This document shows, piece by piece, positions 7,971 to 16,471 of a stretch of DNA of 64,000 nucleotides. Where the stretch lies: positions 1 to 64,000 of the forward strand of contig CAYUHJ010000001.1 of the NCBI GenBank assembly GCA_964444365.1, in the 5' to 3' direction. The notes beneath the pieces were generated by a model. The model did no database searches and was not told the origin of the DNA. It saw only the letters and a list, made by a program, of their open reading frames with translations. Every line of letters begins with the position of its first letter. Position 1 is the stretch's first letter. The position numbers and the translations under genes are program-made. This stretch comes from CAYUHJ01 sp964444365. GTDB lineage: Bacteria > Planctomycetota > Planctomycetia > Gemmatales > Gemmataceae.

Positions 7971-9470
7971 TCACACCTTCTGGAACTTCTTCTCCCACTC
8001 GTCGAGCAGTTTCCCGATGTTCTGGTACCCGAAGTCGAGGTTGGCGAGTTCGTGGCCGACGTCGATCGCGCGGGACAGGTCGCCGTTCTCGGCGCACCCG
8101 GTGGCGAGGTGGAAGAGGGTTTCCTTCCGCGTGGCCTCGTCCGGTTTCGGGTTGGCGGACAGGGCCTCCTCGAAGTTCCGCTGGGCGAGCCGCCAGTTGT
8201 TGCGCTTGCGGAAGCAGACGCCCAGGAACATCGCCGCCTTCGCCTTGAGCTTGTCGTCCCGCCGGGCCTGTTGCAGTTCCGCGATCGCCTCGTCCACCTT
8301 GTCCATCCGCAGCAGGCGGGAGCCGAGTTCGAGGCGGTGGGCCATGTCCGCCGGGAAGCGGTCCGCCTTGACCCGGAGGAGTTCCGTCTCGCGGGCCAGG
8401 ATTTCCTTCTGGAACTTGGCCTTCGCGGCGAGGAGTTCTGCCTCGGTCGGGCCGTCGTCCTCGTCCTCGTCGTCCGCCCCGCGGGCTTTCAGCCTCGCGA
8501 GCCGGGCCTCGGCGTGTTCCAGGTTCTTGCGGAACGGCAGCAGGTCCAGGTCCATCATCTCCACTTGCAGCGTGAAGTGGTTCCCGGTCGGGCCGAGGCC
8601 CTGCTGGAGCGTGGCCCTGGCGCGGTCGTCCTCGCCGTGCCGGCGGTAGATCGCGGCGAGCTGGACGTACAGGGTCGGTTCCGTCGGGTCCGCTTCTAGC
8701 CGCTTGAGGATCGGGGCGGTGTCGCGGGTGAGGCGGTCGACCGGGGCTTCGGGCTCCGGTTCCGCGGGGAGCTTGAGCTTCGGGTTGCTGCCCGGCTTGC
8801 CGGGGCTCGGGGCCTTCGCCACCGTCCCGAGGGCGGCGTGCGTCTTCGACCCGTCCTCGTACCCGCCGCGGGCGATGGTCTCGGACGCCGCGAGGTCCTT
8901 CGCCTTGTGCGCCGCCTCCACGTCGGACGGGTTGTGCTCCTTGACCAGATACCAGAGGGCGATCGCCTTCTGGAAGTCCCCGCGCTTCTCGAACATCCGG
9001 GCGAGGGCGCGGTTCGTGGTGGCGTCCTTCGGGTGCTTCTGGCGGGCCTGGTCGAGGGTGAAGATGGCGAGGTCCGTGAGCCCGAGGGCGTCGAACGCCT
9101 CGGCCATGTCGGTCTGGGTCGACAGGTCCCAGGGGTTGCGGGTGAGCACCTGTTCGCCGTGTTCGAGCACCTTCAGGTAGTCGCGGTTCGCCTTGGCGGC
9201 CTTCACCTTGGCCTTCCACCGGGGCGTGGTCAGGAACGCGAACCGGCTGCCCCGGAGGTTGTTGCCGTACTTCTCCTTCTGGGCGCGGCGGAGGGCCTGC
9301 CGGTAGAAGAAGTTCGCCGGGTCCATCTTGCAGCAGGTGACGAGCAGGGAAATGCCGTAGTCGTGGTTCCCGGTGAGCAGCACCTGCCGGGCGCGGTCGA
9401 AGTTTTCCGCGGCGATCCGCTTCTGCTCGGGCGATGGCGTCGGCAAGGCCGGGGGGGTCCGCTCGACCAT
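7971..9470 (-). CDS. TPR-repeat protein
   Basis: A 499-residue soluble protein without signal peptide. Tetratricopeptide-like helices occur in the N-terminal third (ALRRAQ, MAEAFDALGLTDLAIFTLDQA, LARMFEKRGDFQKAIALW) and again after about residue 380 (LGSRLLRMDKVDEAIAELQQA, FLGVCFRKRNNWRLAQRNFEEAL, LFHLATGCAENGDLSRAI). They are separated by a Pro/Glu-rich linker and an acidic stretch (GADDEDEDDGPTEAE). This suggests a scaffold for protein-protein contacts; no partner can be named. It heads a likely transcript with the TIGR03067 gene. A 54-bp palindrome lies upstream. Confidence 0.75.
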   Translation of the reverse strand: MVERTPPALPTPSPEQKRIAAENFDRARQVLLTGNHDYGISLLVTCCKMDPANFFYRQALRRAQKEKYGNNLRGSRFAFLTTPRWKAKVKAAKANRDYLKVLEHGEQVLTRNPWDLSTQTDMAEAFDALGLTDLAIFTLDQARQKHPKDATTNRALARMFEKRGDFQKAIALWYLVKEHNPSDVEAAHKAKDLAASETIARGGYEDGSKTHAALGTVAKAPSPGKPGSNPKLKLPAEPEPEAPVDRLTRDTAPILKRLEADPTEPTLYVQLAAIYRRHGEDDRARATLQQGLGPTGNHFTLQVEMMDLDLLPFRKNLEHAEARLARLKARGADDEDEDDGPTEAELLAAKAKFQKEILARETELLRVKADRFPADMAHRLELGSRLLRMDKVDEAIAELQQARRDDKLKAKAAMFLGVCFRKRNNWRLAQRNFEEALSANPKPDEATRKETLFHLATGCAENGDLSRAIDVGHELANLDFGYQNIGKLLDEWEKKFQKV

Positions 9471-9538
9471 GACGGTGTCTCAGGGGTGGGCGGTGTCACG
9501 CACGGGTTCATCATACTCGCCCTCGCGGGGAAAGCCGA

Positions 9539-9592
9539 GTGCCGCCGTTCGGAAGCGCCCGCAGGCCTGCGGGCGCTTCCGAACGGCGGCAC
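9539..9592. repeat. Perfect 54-bp palindrome
   Basis: Positions 9539-9592 read identically on both strands, with the centre between 9565 and 9566 (GCAGG|CCTGC). It contains the GGAAGCGCCCGC / GCGGGCGCTTCC block found in the element at 1507-1608. It lies in the 150-bp gap between the TPR gene and the Tyr-rich protein gene, both on the minus strand. Confidence 0.95.
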
Positions 9593-9623
9593 ACCTGTGC
9601 GGCTGGTCCGCACCGGATGGAAC

Positions 9624-9962
9624 CTACCACCCGCGGTAGTAGTTGAACGCCGGGCTGGCAAAGTACCGGTAGTAGGTGTTGTACCCGGTCAGCGGGCTGT
9701 AACTTTGCATCCGAAAGTAGCTGTTCCCGAAGGCGTCGCCGTAGCGATAGTACTGGACGCCGGTGTTGGTGCCGGGGTTGTAAAAGGATTGATTCGACTG
9801 GTTCCAGCCGAGCCCGTATGTCGTTCCGTTGTAATACGACCCCGCAGGCGTGGCTTGCCCGACGACCGTCCGCATCAAGTAGGGGTTTTGTGCCTGCACG
9901 GAACCTGTCAGGCCGAGCAGTAAGCCCACCGATGCGAAAAGAACCAGTGTGACGTTTCGCAT
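9624..9962 (-). CDS. Secreted Tyr/Gly/Asn-rich small protein
   Basis: A 112-residue protein with a clear signal peptide (MRNVTLVLFASVGLLLGL, cleavage near SVQAQ). The mature part is very rich in tyrosine, asparagine and glycine (SYYNGTTYGLGW, SPLTGYNTYYRYF), and no catalytic motif is recognised. Start 9962 is preferred over upstream starts because it begins the signal peptide and GAGGA precedes it closely. Such proteins in planctomycetes may be cell-wall or matrix components, but that is inference only. It is divergent from the 66-residue protein gene and the AsmA-like gene. Confidence 0.7.
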   Translation of the reverse strand: MRNVTLVLFASVGLLLGLTGSVQAQNPYLMRTVVGQATPAGSYYNGTTYGLGWNQSNQSFYNPGTNTGVQYYRYGDAFGNSYFRMQSYSPLTGYNTYYRYFASPAFNYYRGW

Positions 9963-10187
9963 GATGTGATCCTCGTAGGGGTTATCGGTACTGGTCGAAT
10001 TCTCGTCAGGAAACGGTTGGCAAGGGGTGTGCCATCTCAACAATTCGTGTCCTCATCGTTCCCACGGCACGGGCGTTGCCCTAATCGGGGTACCGATTGC
10101 GCGGGGCGGGCTTACACGGACTCGGAACGATCGGTCCGATCGCGAACCTGGAATTCCCTTCGCGCAGGTAATCTGGAGAGGACGACC

Positions 10188-10388
10188 ATGACCGACGCCG
10201 ACCGAACAAGTCCGACCGAGCCGACTGGTACCGACAAGCCGGGCGAGGCGACCGAAGCGACGACCCCGGCCGAGGAACGGGGCGAGCGGATGGAGACCGG
10301 CCGGCAGATCGCCCGGGGCGGGAAGCAGGACGGCCCCGTGCCCGGGGCCACGGCTCAGGACTCGACCGACCCGCGATCCGGACACTGA
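10188..10388 (+). CDS. Small hydrophilic protein, 66 aa
   Basis: A 66-residue, highly charged, probably disordered protein (MTDADRTSPTEPTGTDKPGE, later ARGGKQDGPVPG). The case for a gene rests on the strong Shine-Dalgarno sequence GGAGAGGA ending 6 bases before the ATG, a frame closed just before the next gene, and its tight position 22 bp upstream of the AsmA-like gene on the same strand. No domain is recognised. The open frame extends upstream to 9966, but that part is not protein-like. Confidence 0.6.
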   Translation: MTDADRTSPTEPTGTDKPGEATEATTPAEERGERMETGRQIARGGKQDGPVPGATAQDSTDPRSGH

Positions 10389-10410
10389 CCACTGACCCGA
10401 GGGCCACCCG

Positions 10411-13400
10411 ATGCGTACCCGCCGCGTACTCGTGATCGTCCCGGTCGTCGCCGTCGGGCTGCTCCTGGCCGGCTGGGGCGGGCTGAAGCTGTACCTTAAC
10501 TCGGCGGCGGGCCGGTCGCTCGCAGCGAACAAGCTGACCGCCGCCGTCGGGCTGCCCGTCGAAGTCGACGCCATGAGCCTCGGGGCGAACTCCTCGACGC
10601 TGTCGTTCCGCGTGCTGGAACCGGTCACAACCCCCGGCCAGCCGCCCGCCGAGATTCTCAAGGTCGACTCGGCGACCGCGGACGTGTCCCTGTCCGATCT
10701 CGTCACCGGCTCGGCGTCGCCGTCGGAAGTCACGGTCCACGGGGCCGCGCTCGCCCTCGCGGTCGGGCCGGACGGCCAGCTTCTCACGCAATTCCCGTCA
10801 GCCGGCGGCGGCACCCCGGCGAAGATTCCTGCCGTTCACGTCACCGGCGGGACGGTCACGATCCGGCAGGCCGGGCGACCGGCCTTCGTCCTGACCGGCA
10901 TCGACCTGCGGGCGACCCCGGACGGCGACAAGGTCAAGCTGACCGGCAAGGCGTCCGACCCCAACTGGGGGGATTGGGAGTTAATCGGCGATGCCGACGT
11001 CGCCGCGAAAACCGGCCGGGTCGTGCTGTCCACGGCCGGGGCCACGCTGACGCCCGAGCGGCTGAAGTCGATCCCGTTCGTTCCCGCCGAAGTGTGGGCG
11101 GAAGTCACCGCCAGCGGCGAGACGGCCGCCAAGATCACCTTCGACTCCGCCCCTGACTCCGGGTTCCGCTACGACGTGGAATTGACCCCGAAGGCCGCCA
11201 GCATCGGCGTGCCGTCCATCGACGCGACGTTCCACGACGTGGCGGGGACGATCCGCGTCCGGGCCGCGAAAGTGACGCTCGAACGCTGCACCGGCACGCT
11301 CGCCGGCGGGCCGGTCGCGGTCAGTTCGGAGATGGACTTCGGCCCCGAACCGGCCGTGCTGAAGTTCGACGTGACCGCCAGCGGGGTCGACGTCCGAAAG
11401 CTCCCCGCCGAGTGGGGCCTGCCGCAACAGGTGGCCGGAAAACTCCGCGGGAAGGCGGGGCTCGAACTCCGCGTTCACGCCGGGGGCCGGGTCGAGCCGC
11501 GCGGCGGCGGGGCGGCGACAATCGACGGCGCGACCATCGCCGGGCTCCCCGCGGAGGTGACAATGCGCCTCCGGGCCGACGGCAAGCGCTACCGCTTCCA
11601 GGCGGAGATGCCGACTTCGAACGGCCGGAAGGGTTCCCGGCTGGCCCCGACCCGTCGACCGGTCGCGCACGTCCTCCAACCCGCCGCGGACGAGAAGCCC
11701 GCCACGTTCGAGGCGAACATCGCCCTTCGGGACGTGGACCTCGGCGAGTTGCTGAATCGGCTCGAACTGAACATCCCGTACAAGTTCGCCGGGAAGGTCA
11801 CGATCAAGGCGACCGTCGCGATCCCCGTCGCGGGGGCGGCCAGCACGAAGAACTACCGCGTCAGCGGGACGATCACCTCGCCCGCGTTCACCTTCCAGGG
11901 GCTGACCGTCCGCGACCTGTCTGCCGCGGTCGAGTACGACAAGGGCGTCCTGAAGCTCACCGCGTTGAAGGGGACGATGCCCAACGGCGACACGCCGGGA
12001 ACGTTCCTCGGCACCGCGACCGCCGCCGTCGAGCCGCGCGGGGTCGTGACCGCAACGCTCGACCTGACCCGGATTCCGCTGGACGAACTCCGCAAGGCGA
12101 TGCCCGGCGAAGTCCCGGACGTGCGCGGCACTGTCTCCGGGGCGGCCGCCTTCACCGCCCCGTTCGAGAAACTCAGCGACCCCGCGACGTGGGCGGCGAG
12201 TGGAACGCTGAAGTCCGACGACCTCGTCCTGTTCGGCCGTACCGTCCGCGACGCCGCGATCGGCGTGACCGTGGCGAAGGGGACGGCGACGCTGAAGGAC
12301 ACGAAGTTCGTCGTCGAGGGCATCCCCGCGGACGTGAACGGCACGCTCGGGCTGAGGGCCCCGTACCCGTTCGCGACGGCCGTCCACACGTCCGGCACGC
12401 AGGTCGGCGAACTCACGAAACTCATCCCCGGCTTCACCCCGCCGTTCGCGATCGGCGGCAAGTTCGAGACGGACTCGCGCGTGAAGGGCACCCTGTCGCC
12501 GCTGACGTATTCCGCCTCCGGGAAGGCGTCCGCCGACGACCTGCGGCTCGGGACGAGCGAGGAGAACAAGGCGTCGTTTGCGTGGGAGTTCAGCGACACG
12601 CACGTCAAGATCACGGACCTCACCGCCGAGGTGTTCCGCGGCAAGGTCACCGGCTCGGCGGACGTCCCGTTCGCGGCCGACAAGGCGGGCCGGTTCGCGG
12701 TGAAGTTCGCGGACTTCGACGCCGGCCTCGCCACCCGGCAGTTGAAGGACTTCCCCGTGCGGCTGACCGGGCGGATCTCCGGCGGCGTGACCGGGACGCT
12801 GCCCGCCGCCGAGAAGGGCAAGCCCCGGACGATGACGGCGGACGTCGACCTGACCGCCCCGAAGATGACCGTGCAGGGCATCCCGGCCGAGCGGCTGAGC
12901 GGGGCCGTGAAGTACGACCGCGGGGCGGTCGAGTATTCGCTCGAAGGCCGGTCCCTCGGCGGCACGTTCGACGTGAAGGGGCGGTACCCGCAGAAGGCGA
13001 ACGCGAAGCCGGACCCCGCGGACAAGGGCTCGTTCCGCGGCCGCAACCTCGACCTCGGCCGGCTCGGGTCCGCCCTCGGACTGGCCGGGCTCGGGGCGCT
13101 CCGCGGCACCGTCGACGTGGCCTTAACCTTCGACGGCGACCTGTCCGACGGCGACGGGCAGGTGTCGATCCGCGGGCTGGCGTGGGGGGCGACCCGGCTC
13201 GCGCCGGAACTCACCGTCCGCCTGCGGATGCAGGACGGGATCGTGTTCGCGAACGACATCGCCGGGCAGTTCGCCGGCGGGCAACTCCGCGGGCGGATGC
13301 GGTACGACCTCCGGCGGCCGGGCCGCAACTTCTTCACCCTGACCCTCGACCGGGCCGACCCGGAGCGGCTGTTCGCCCCGGCCCCGGACCTCGGCGGCGT

Positions 13401-14286
13401 CGTGTCCGGGCCGGTTTCGCTCGTGATTCGCGGACGACTTGCCCCGTCCGCCTTCGGCACCGGGGCGGTCGAACTGTCCCGCGGCACGATCGCGGAGATC
13501 CCCGCAACGAACGTCCGGATTCCCTTCGACTGGGCCATCGGGACCGGCACCGGGCGAATCGCCACCCGCGAGGTGGCCGGCACCGTCGGCGGCGGGCGGG
13601 TCACCGGGAAGGTCGAGTACAACTGGGGGTACGCCGGCCGACTGTCCGGGCAGATTCGGTTCAGCGAAGTGCGGATGCGCCGCATCCTGGCGAACGTCGG
13701 CGGCGCGAGTGCCTTCGGCAGCGGACGCGTCAGCGGGCGGGTCGACCTCGGCGGCGATTCCGTCCGCAGCGTGAACGACGTGACCGCTCGGCTGATCGCC
13801 ACGCTGAACTCGGCGTCCGTGCAGGACGTGCCGATCCTCCGTCTCGTCACGCCCTACCTGTCCCCGAGCGGCTTCCTCGGGCCGTTCACTTCCGGGGACG
13901 TCCGCGCCCGGCTCGCGGGCGGGGTCATCCGCATCGAGCGGTTCGCCCTGGCGAGCGACTCGGCGAAACTGTACGCGGACGGGACCGTCACCCTCGCCGG
14001 CCGGCTCGACCTCGCGGTCGTCGCCCAGACCGGGCAGCTCGGCATCGACAACCGCGGCCTGCTCGCCCTCGGCCTGCGTCTCCCCGCGTTCGGGCCGCTG
14101 CCGCTGACCGTGATCCGCGACGTGACCGAGTTCCTCTCGAACCGCACGCTCCGCCTCACCGTGACGGGCACGACGCGGTCCCCGTCGATCCAGGTGAACG
14201 CCGCCGCGCTGCTGACGGAAGAAGCGATCCGCTTCCTGGTGAAGAAGTACACCCCGTTCAGCCCGGCGGACCTGCCCACGCGCTGA
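10411..14286 (+). CDS. AsmA-like / TamB-like giant envelope protein
   Basis: A 1291-residue protein anchored by one N-terminal membrane segment (about residues 5-25) and otherwise made of repeated beta-rich segments. The N-terminal motif (GRSLAANKLTAAVGLPVEVD) and the C-terminal AsmA-like region (SGRVDLGGDSVRSVNDVTA to about residue 1260) place it with the AsmA/TamB superfamily of bridge-like lipid-transfer proteins spanning the periplasm. Repeated units of 'sG.v.g....p....' type fill the middle. A role in lipid or outer-membrane homeostasis is inferred from the family. It follows the 66-residue gene and converges with a TPR protein gene 8 bp downstream. Confidence 0.8.
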   Translation: MRTRRVLVIVPVVAVGLLLAGWGGLKLYLNSAAGRSLAANKLTAAVGLPVEVDAMSLGANSSTLSFRVLEPVTTPGQPPAEILKVDSATADVSLSDLVTGSASPSEVTVHGAALALAVGPDGQLLTQFPSAGGGTPAKIPAVHVTGGTVTIRQAGRPAFVLTGIDLRATPDGDKVKLTGKASDPNWGDWELIGDADVAAKTGRVVLSTAGATLTPERLKSIPFVPAEVWAEVTASGETAAKITFDSAPDSGFRYDVELTPKAASIGVPSIDATFHDVAGTIRVRAAKVTLERCTGTLAGGPVAVSSEMDFGPEPAVLKFDVTASGVDVRKLPAEWGLPQQVAGKLRGKAGLELRVHAGGRVEPRGGGAATIDGATIAGLPAEVTMRLRADGKRYRFQAEMPTSNGRKGSRLAPTRRPVAHVLQPAADEKPATFEANIALRDVDLGELLNRLELNIPYKFAGKVTIKATVAIPVAGAASTKNYRVSGTITSPAFTFQGLTVRDLSAAVEYDKGVLKLTALKGTMPNGDTPGTFLGTATAAVEPRGVVTATLDLTRIPLDELRKAMPGEVPDVRGTVSGAAAFTAPFEKLSDPATWAASGTLKSDDLVLFGRTVRDAAIGVTVAKGTATLKDTKFVVEGIPADVNGTLGLRAPYPFATAVHTSGTQVGELTKLIPGFTPPFAIGGKFETDSRVKGTLSPLTYSASGKASADDLRLGTSEENKASFAWEFSDTHVKITDLTAEVFRGKVTGSADVPFAADKAGRFAVKFADFDAGLATRQLKDFPVRLTGRISGGVTGTLPAAEKGKPRTMTADVDLTAPKMTVQGIPAERLSGAVKYDRGAVEYSLEGRSLGGTFDVKGRYPQKANAKPDPADKGSFRGRNLDLGRLGSALGLAGLGALRGTVDVALTFDGDLSDGDGQVSIRGLAWGATRLAPELTVRLRMQDGIVFANDIAGQFAGGQLRGRMRYDLRRPGRNFFTLTLDRADPERLFAPAPDLGGVVSGPVSLVIRGRLAPSAFGTGAVELSRGTIAEIPATNVRIPFDWAIGTGTGRIATREVAGTVGGGRVTGKVEYNWGYAGRLSGQIRFSEVRMRRILANVGGASAFGSGRVSGRVDLGGDSVRSVNDVTARLIATLNSASVQDVPILRLVTPYLSPSGFLGPFTSGDVRARLAGGVIRIERFALASDSAKLYADGTVTLAGRLDLAVVAQTGQLGIDNRGLLALGLRLPAFGPLPLTVIRDVTEFLSNRTLRLTVTGTTRSPSIQVNAAALLTEEAIRFLVKKYTPFSPADLPTR

Positions 14287-14294
14287 GAGGGGCT

Positions 14295-15338
14295 CTACGC
14301 CTTCTTCCCGTCGAATTCCAGCAGGAACCGCTCCGCGATGCCGGGGTTCTTCGCCCGCTCCGCGGCCCGGCGGAAGAGCTTGGCCGCGTCCTCCTTGTTG
14401 CCCAGGAACCAGAGTTGATACCCGAGAAGGAACGTCAGCGTCGGGTCGTCCGGGTTCGCGGCGAGGGCGTCGCGTAGCTCGGCGAGGTGGCCGTCGAACC
14501 GGTTCGGGAACAGGCCGTAGATCTCGCGGAGGCGGAACGTGGTGGCCGGCCAGTCGGGGTCGCGCTTGAGCCCGTCTCGGATGGCAGCCACCGCCCCGGC
14601 GTAGTCGCCGGTCGCGGTGCGGGCCTGGGCCAGCAGGAAGTACGGAACCGGGTCGTCCGGCGTCGCGGCGGCAGCGTCTTGCAGGCGTTCCGCGGCCCGG
14701 CCGTACTGCTCGGTGGCGAAGGCTTCCCGGGCCAACCGGACGTTGAACACCGCGAGGGTTTTGGGGTCTTTCGGAACCCCGTCGAACGCCGCCGCGAACC
14801 CGCCGCCGGCAGGCTTGCCGGTGAAGATGTTCCCCTGGTCGGGCCGACGCTCGGGGTCCTTCGCGGGAATCTTCCCCACGCCCGGCGGTTGCGGCTTGAT
14901 GACGAGGAAGTCCCCCTTCGGCCGGGCCGGTACGTCCGGGAGGTTTACGGGTAGATCCGGTGCGTTGTCGGGGCGGAACCGATTGAACCCGCCCGCCTGG
15001 GCGAACCCGCCGGGTTGCGGGGCGGCCTGGACCACGATGATCGGCTGCTGCACGATCGGCGGCCCGCCCCAGCCCCAGCCCGGCCCGGCGAACGGCGTCA
15101 CGGAGACGCCGCCGAACGTCCCCCAAGGCCCGACCGCGACCGGTCCCCACACGGGAACGGGGGTCACGTTCCAGGACCGGTAGAAGCCGCCGTAGGCGAA
15201 CCCCGGGCCCCGCCAGCCCCACCCGAAGCGGTTGAACGAGTAGTAGTTCGTGTACCCCACCGGGCCGAACACGACCTGCGCCCCCGCCCGCGATTCGGCG
15301 GCAAGAACCAGCAGCAGGGCCGCGATGATCCGTCGCAT
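14295..15338 (-). CDS. Secreted Gly/Trp/Pro-rich TPR protein
   Basis: A 347-residue protein: a signal peptide (MRRIIAALLLVLAAESRAGA) is followed by an aromatic, glycine-rich low-complexity section (RFGWGWRGPGFAYGGF; GPGWGWGGPP), a Pro-rich linker and at least three TPR-like helix pairs (FATEQYGRAAERLQDAAAAT, FLLAQARTATGDYAGAVAAI, FLLGYQLWFLGNKEDAAKL). The start at 15338 was picked because it begins the signal peptide; the open frame continues to 16037, but that part lies antisense to the neighbouring gene. Secreted TPR proteins of this style are common in Gemmataceae; partners are unknown. It is divergent from the SGNH-like gene. Confidence 0.75.
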   Translation of the reverse strand: MRRIIAALLLVLAAESRAGAQVVFGPVGYTNYYSFNRFGWGWRGPGFAYGGFYRSWNVTPVPVWGPVAVGPWGTFGGVSVTPFAGPGWGWGGPPIVQQPIIVVQAAPQPGGFAQAGGFNRFRPDNAPDLPVNLPDVPARPKGDFLVIKPQPPGVGKIPAKDPERRPDQGNIFTGKPAGGGFAAAFDGVPKDPKTLAVFNVRLAREAFATEQYGRAAERLQDAAAATPDDPVPYFLLAQARTATGDYAGAVAAIRDGLKRDPDWPATTFRLREIYGLFPNRFDGHLAELRDALAANPDDPTLTFLLGYQLWFLGNKEDAAKLFRRAAERAKNPGIAERFLLEFDGKKA

Positions 15339-15492
15339 GGGCTCCCCCTCGGAATCGGCACATTCAGTGTAGCCCGAAATCCGCTGCGGCGGGACGGCCG
15401 ATTTTCCCGGTTCCGGACTTCCGGCCGAATGATGGAACCGTCCGCTCCGGAACCGGGTATTCTGGGCGTCACCCCTTCCCGGAGGCTTCCCC

Positions 15493-16359
15493 GTGCCACT
15501 CCGCTCCCTCTCCCTGGCCGCCCTTCTGCTCGTCGCACCGGTCCCGGTTCGCGCGCAGGACGCGCCGCCGGCGGGCGTCCGCGTGTACGTCGCCGGGCAC
15601 AGCTTCCACGTCGGGATGGCGAAGCCGCTGGAAGAGATCGCCGCCTCGGCGGGGGTGAAGAACCACGAGGCGGTCGGGATGCTGTTCGTCGGCGGGTCGC
15701 GGGTGATCGCGGTCTGGGACAAGGACGGCGAGAAAAACCGGGCGCGGGCCGCGCTCAAGGACGGCAAGGTCGACGTGCTGACGCTGTCGCCGCACCGCGA
15801 CGTGCCGGACCCCGGGATCGACAAGTTCGTCGCCCTGGCCCTGGAAGGGAACCCGAAGTGCCGCATCCTGGTCCAGAAGTCGTGGCTGCCGTTCGACGCG
15901 GCGGACGCGAAAGACCCGGACCTGAAGAAGCCGCTCGACCGCGAGGCGATGACGCTGGACAAGCTGGTCGAAATCCACACGCCGTTCATCGCCGCGACCG
16001 ACGACCAGATCCAGGGCATCAACAAGAAACTCGGCACGACGGCGGTCTACGCCGTCCCCACCGGCCTCGCCCTGTTCGGGCTCCGGGACAAGGTCCGGCT
16101 CGGGACCGTCCCCGGCGTGAAGACCCAGGCCGCCCTGTTCGTCGACCGCATGGGCCACGTGGGGCCGGTCGCGACGGTGCTGAACGCGTACTGCCACTAC
16201 GCGGTGATCTACGGCAAATCCCCGGTCGGCCTGCCGGTCCCGGAGTTGTTGAAGGCGGTCCCGGAGGCGGACCGGAAGGCGTTGAACCGGGTCCTCCAGG
16301 AAACCGCGTGGGACGCCGTCGTTGCGGAACCGCTGTCGGGAGTGAAGGCGACGAAGTAG
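15493..16359 (+). CDS. Secreted SGNH-hydrolase-like protein
   Basis: A 288-residue protein that starts at a GTG with GGAGG eight bases upstream and carries a signal peptide (MPLRSLSLAALLLVAPVPVRA). VYVAGHSFHVGM resembles SGNH block I with Ser after GH, LFVDRMGHVGP looks like the block V Asp/His pair, and NAYCHYAVIYGKSPVGL closes the domain. Blocks II and III (GGSRVI, TLSPHRD) are poorly matched, so catalysis is not assured. I recall similar proteins only as planctomycete hypotheticals. It has good codon use and clear boundaries, so the gene is real; its function is tentative. Confidence 0.7.
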   Translation: MPLRSLSLAALLLVAPVPVRAQDAPPAGVRVYVAGHSFHVGMAKPLEEIAASAGVKNHEAVGMLFVGGSRVIAVWDKDGEKNRARAALKDGKVDVLTLSPHRDVPDPGIDKFVALALEGNPKCRILVQKSWLPFDAADAKDPDLKKPLDREAMTLDKLVEIHTPFIAATDDQIQGINKKLGTTAVYAVPTGLALFGLRDKVRLGTVPGVKTQAALFVDRMGHVGPVATVLNAYCHYAVIYGKSPVGLPVPELLKAVPEADRKALNRVLQETAWDAVVAEPLSGVKATK

Positions 16360-16367
16360 GTGTCCGA

Positions 16368-16471
16368 GGTTAGCCCCGAGGCGACGTCGAGTGCGGGCGC
16401 TTCCCCTCCCCACGGGAATGGAACCGCCAACCGGTGGAGCGGCCGCGCTCGGCGTCGGCTCGCGGCTAACC
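16368..16471. repeat. Inverted repeat between convergent genes
   Basis: Imperfect arms of 31-33 bp at 16368-16400 and 16441-16471 carry the GGTTAGCC...GAGCGCGG sequence type also seen at 1507-1608. The TAG stop of the BatA/VWA gene (16466-16468) lies inside the right arm. Confidence 0.85.
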
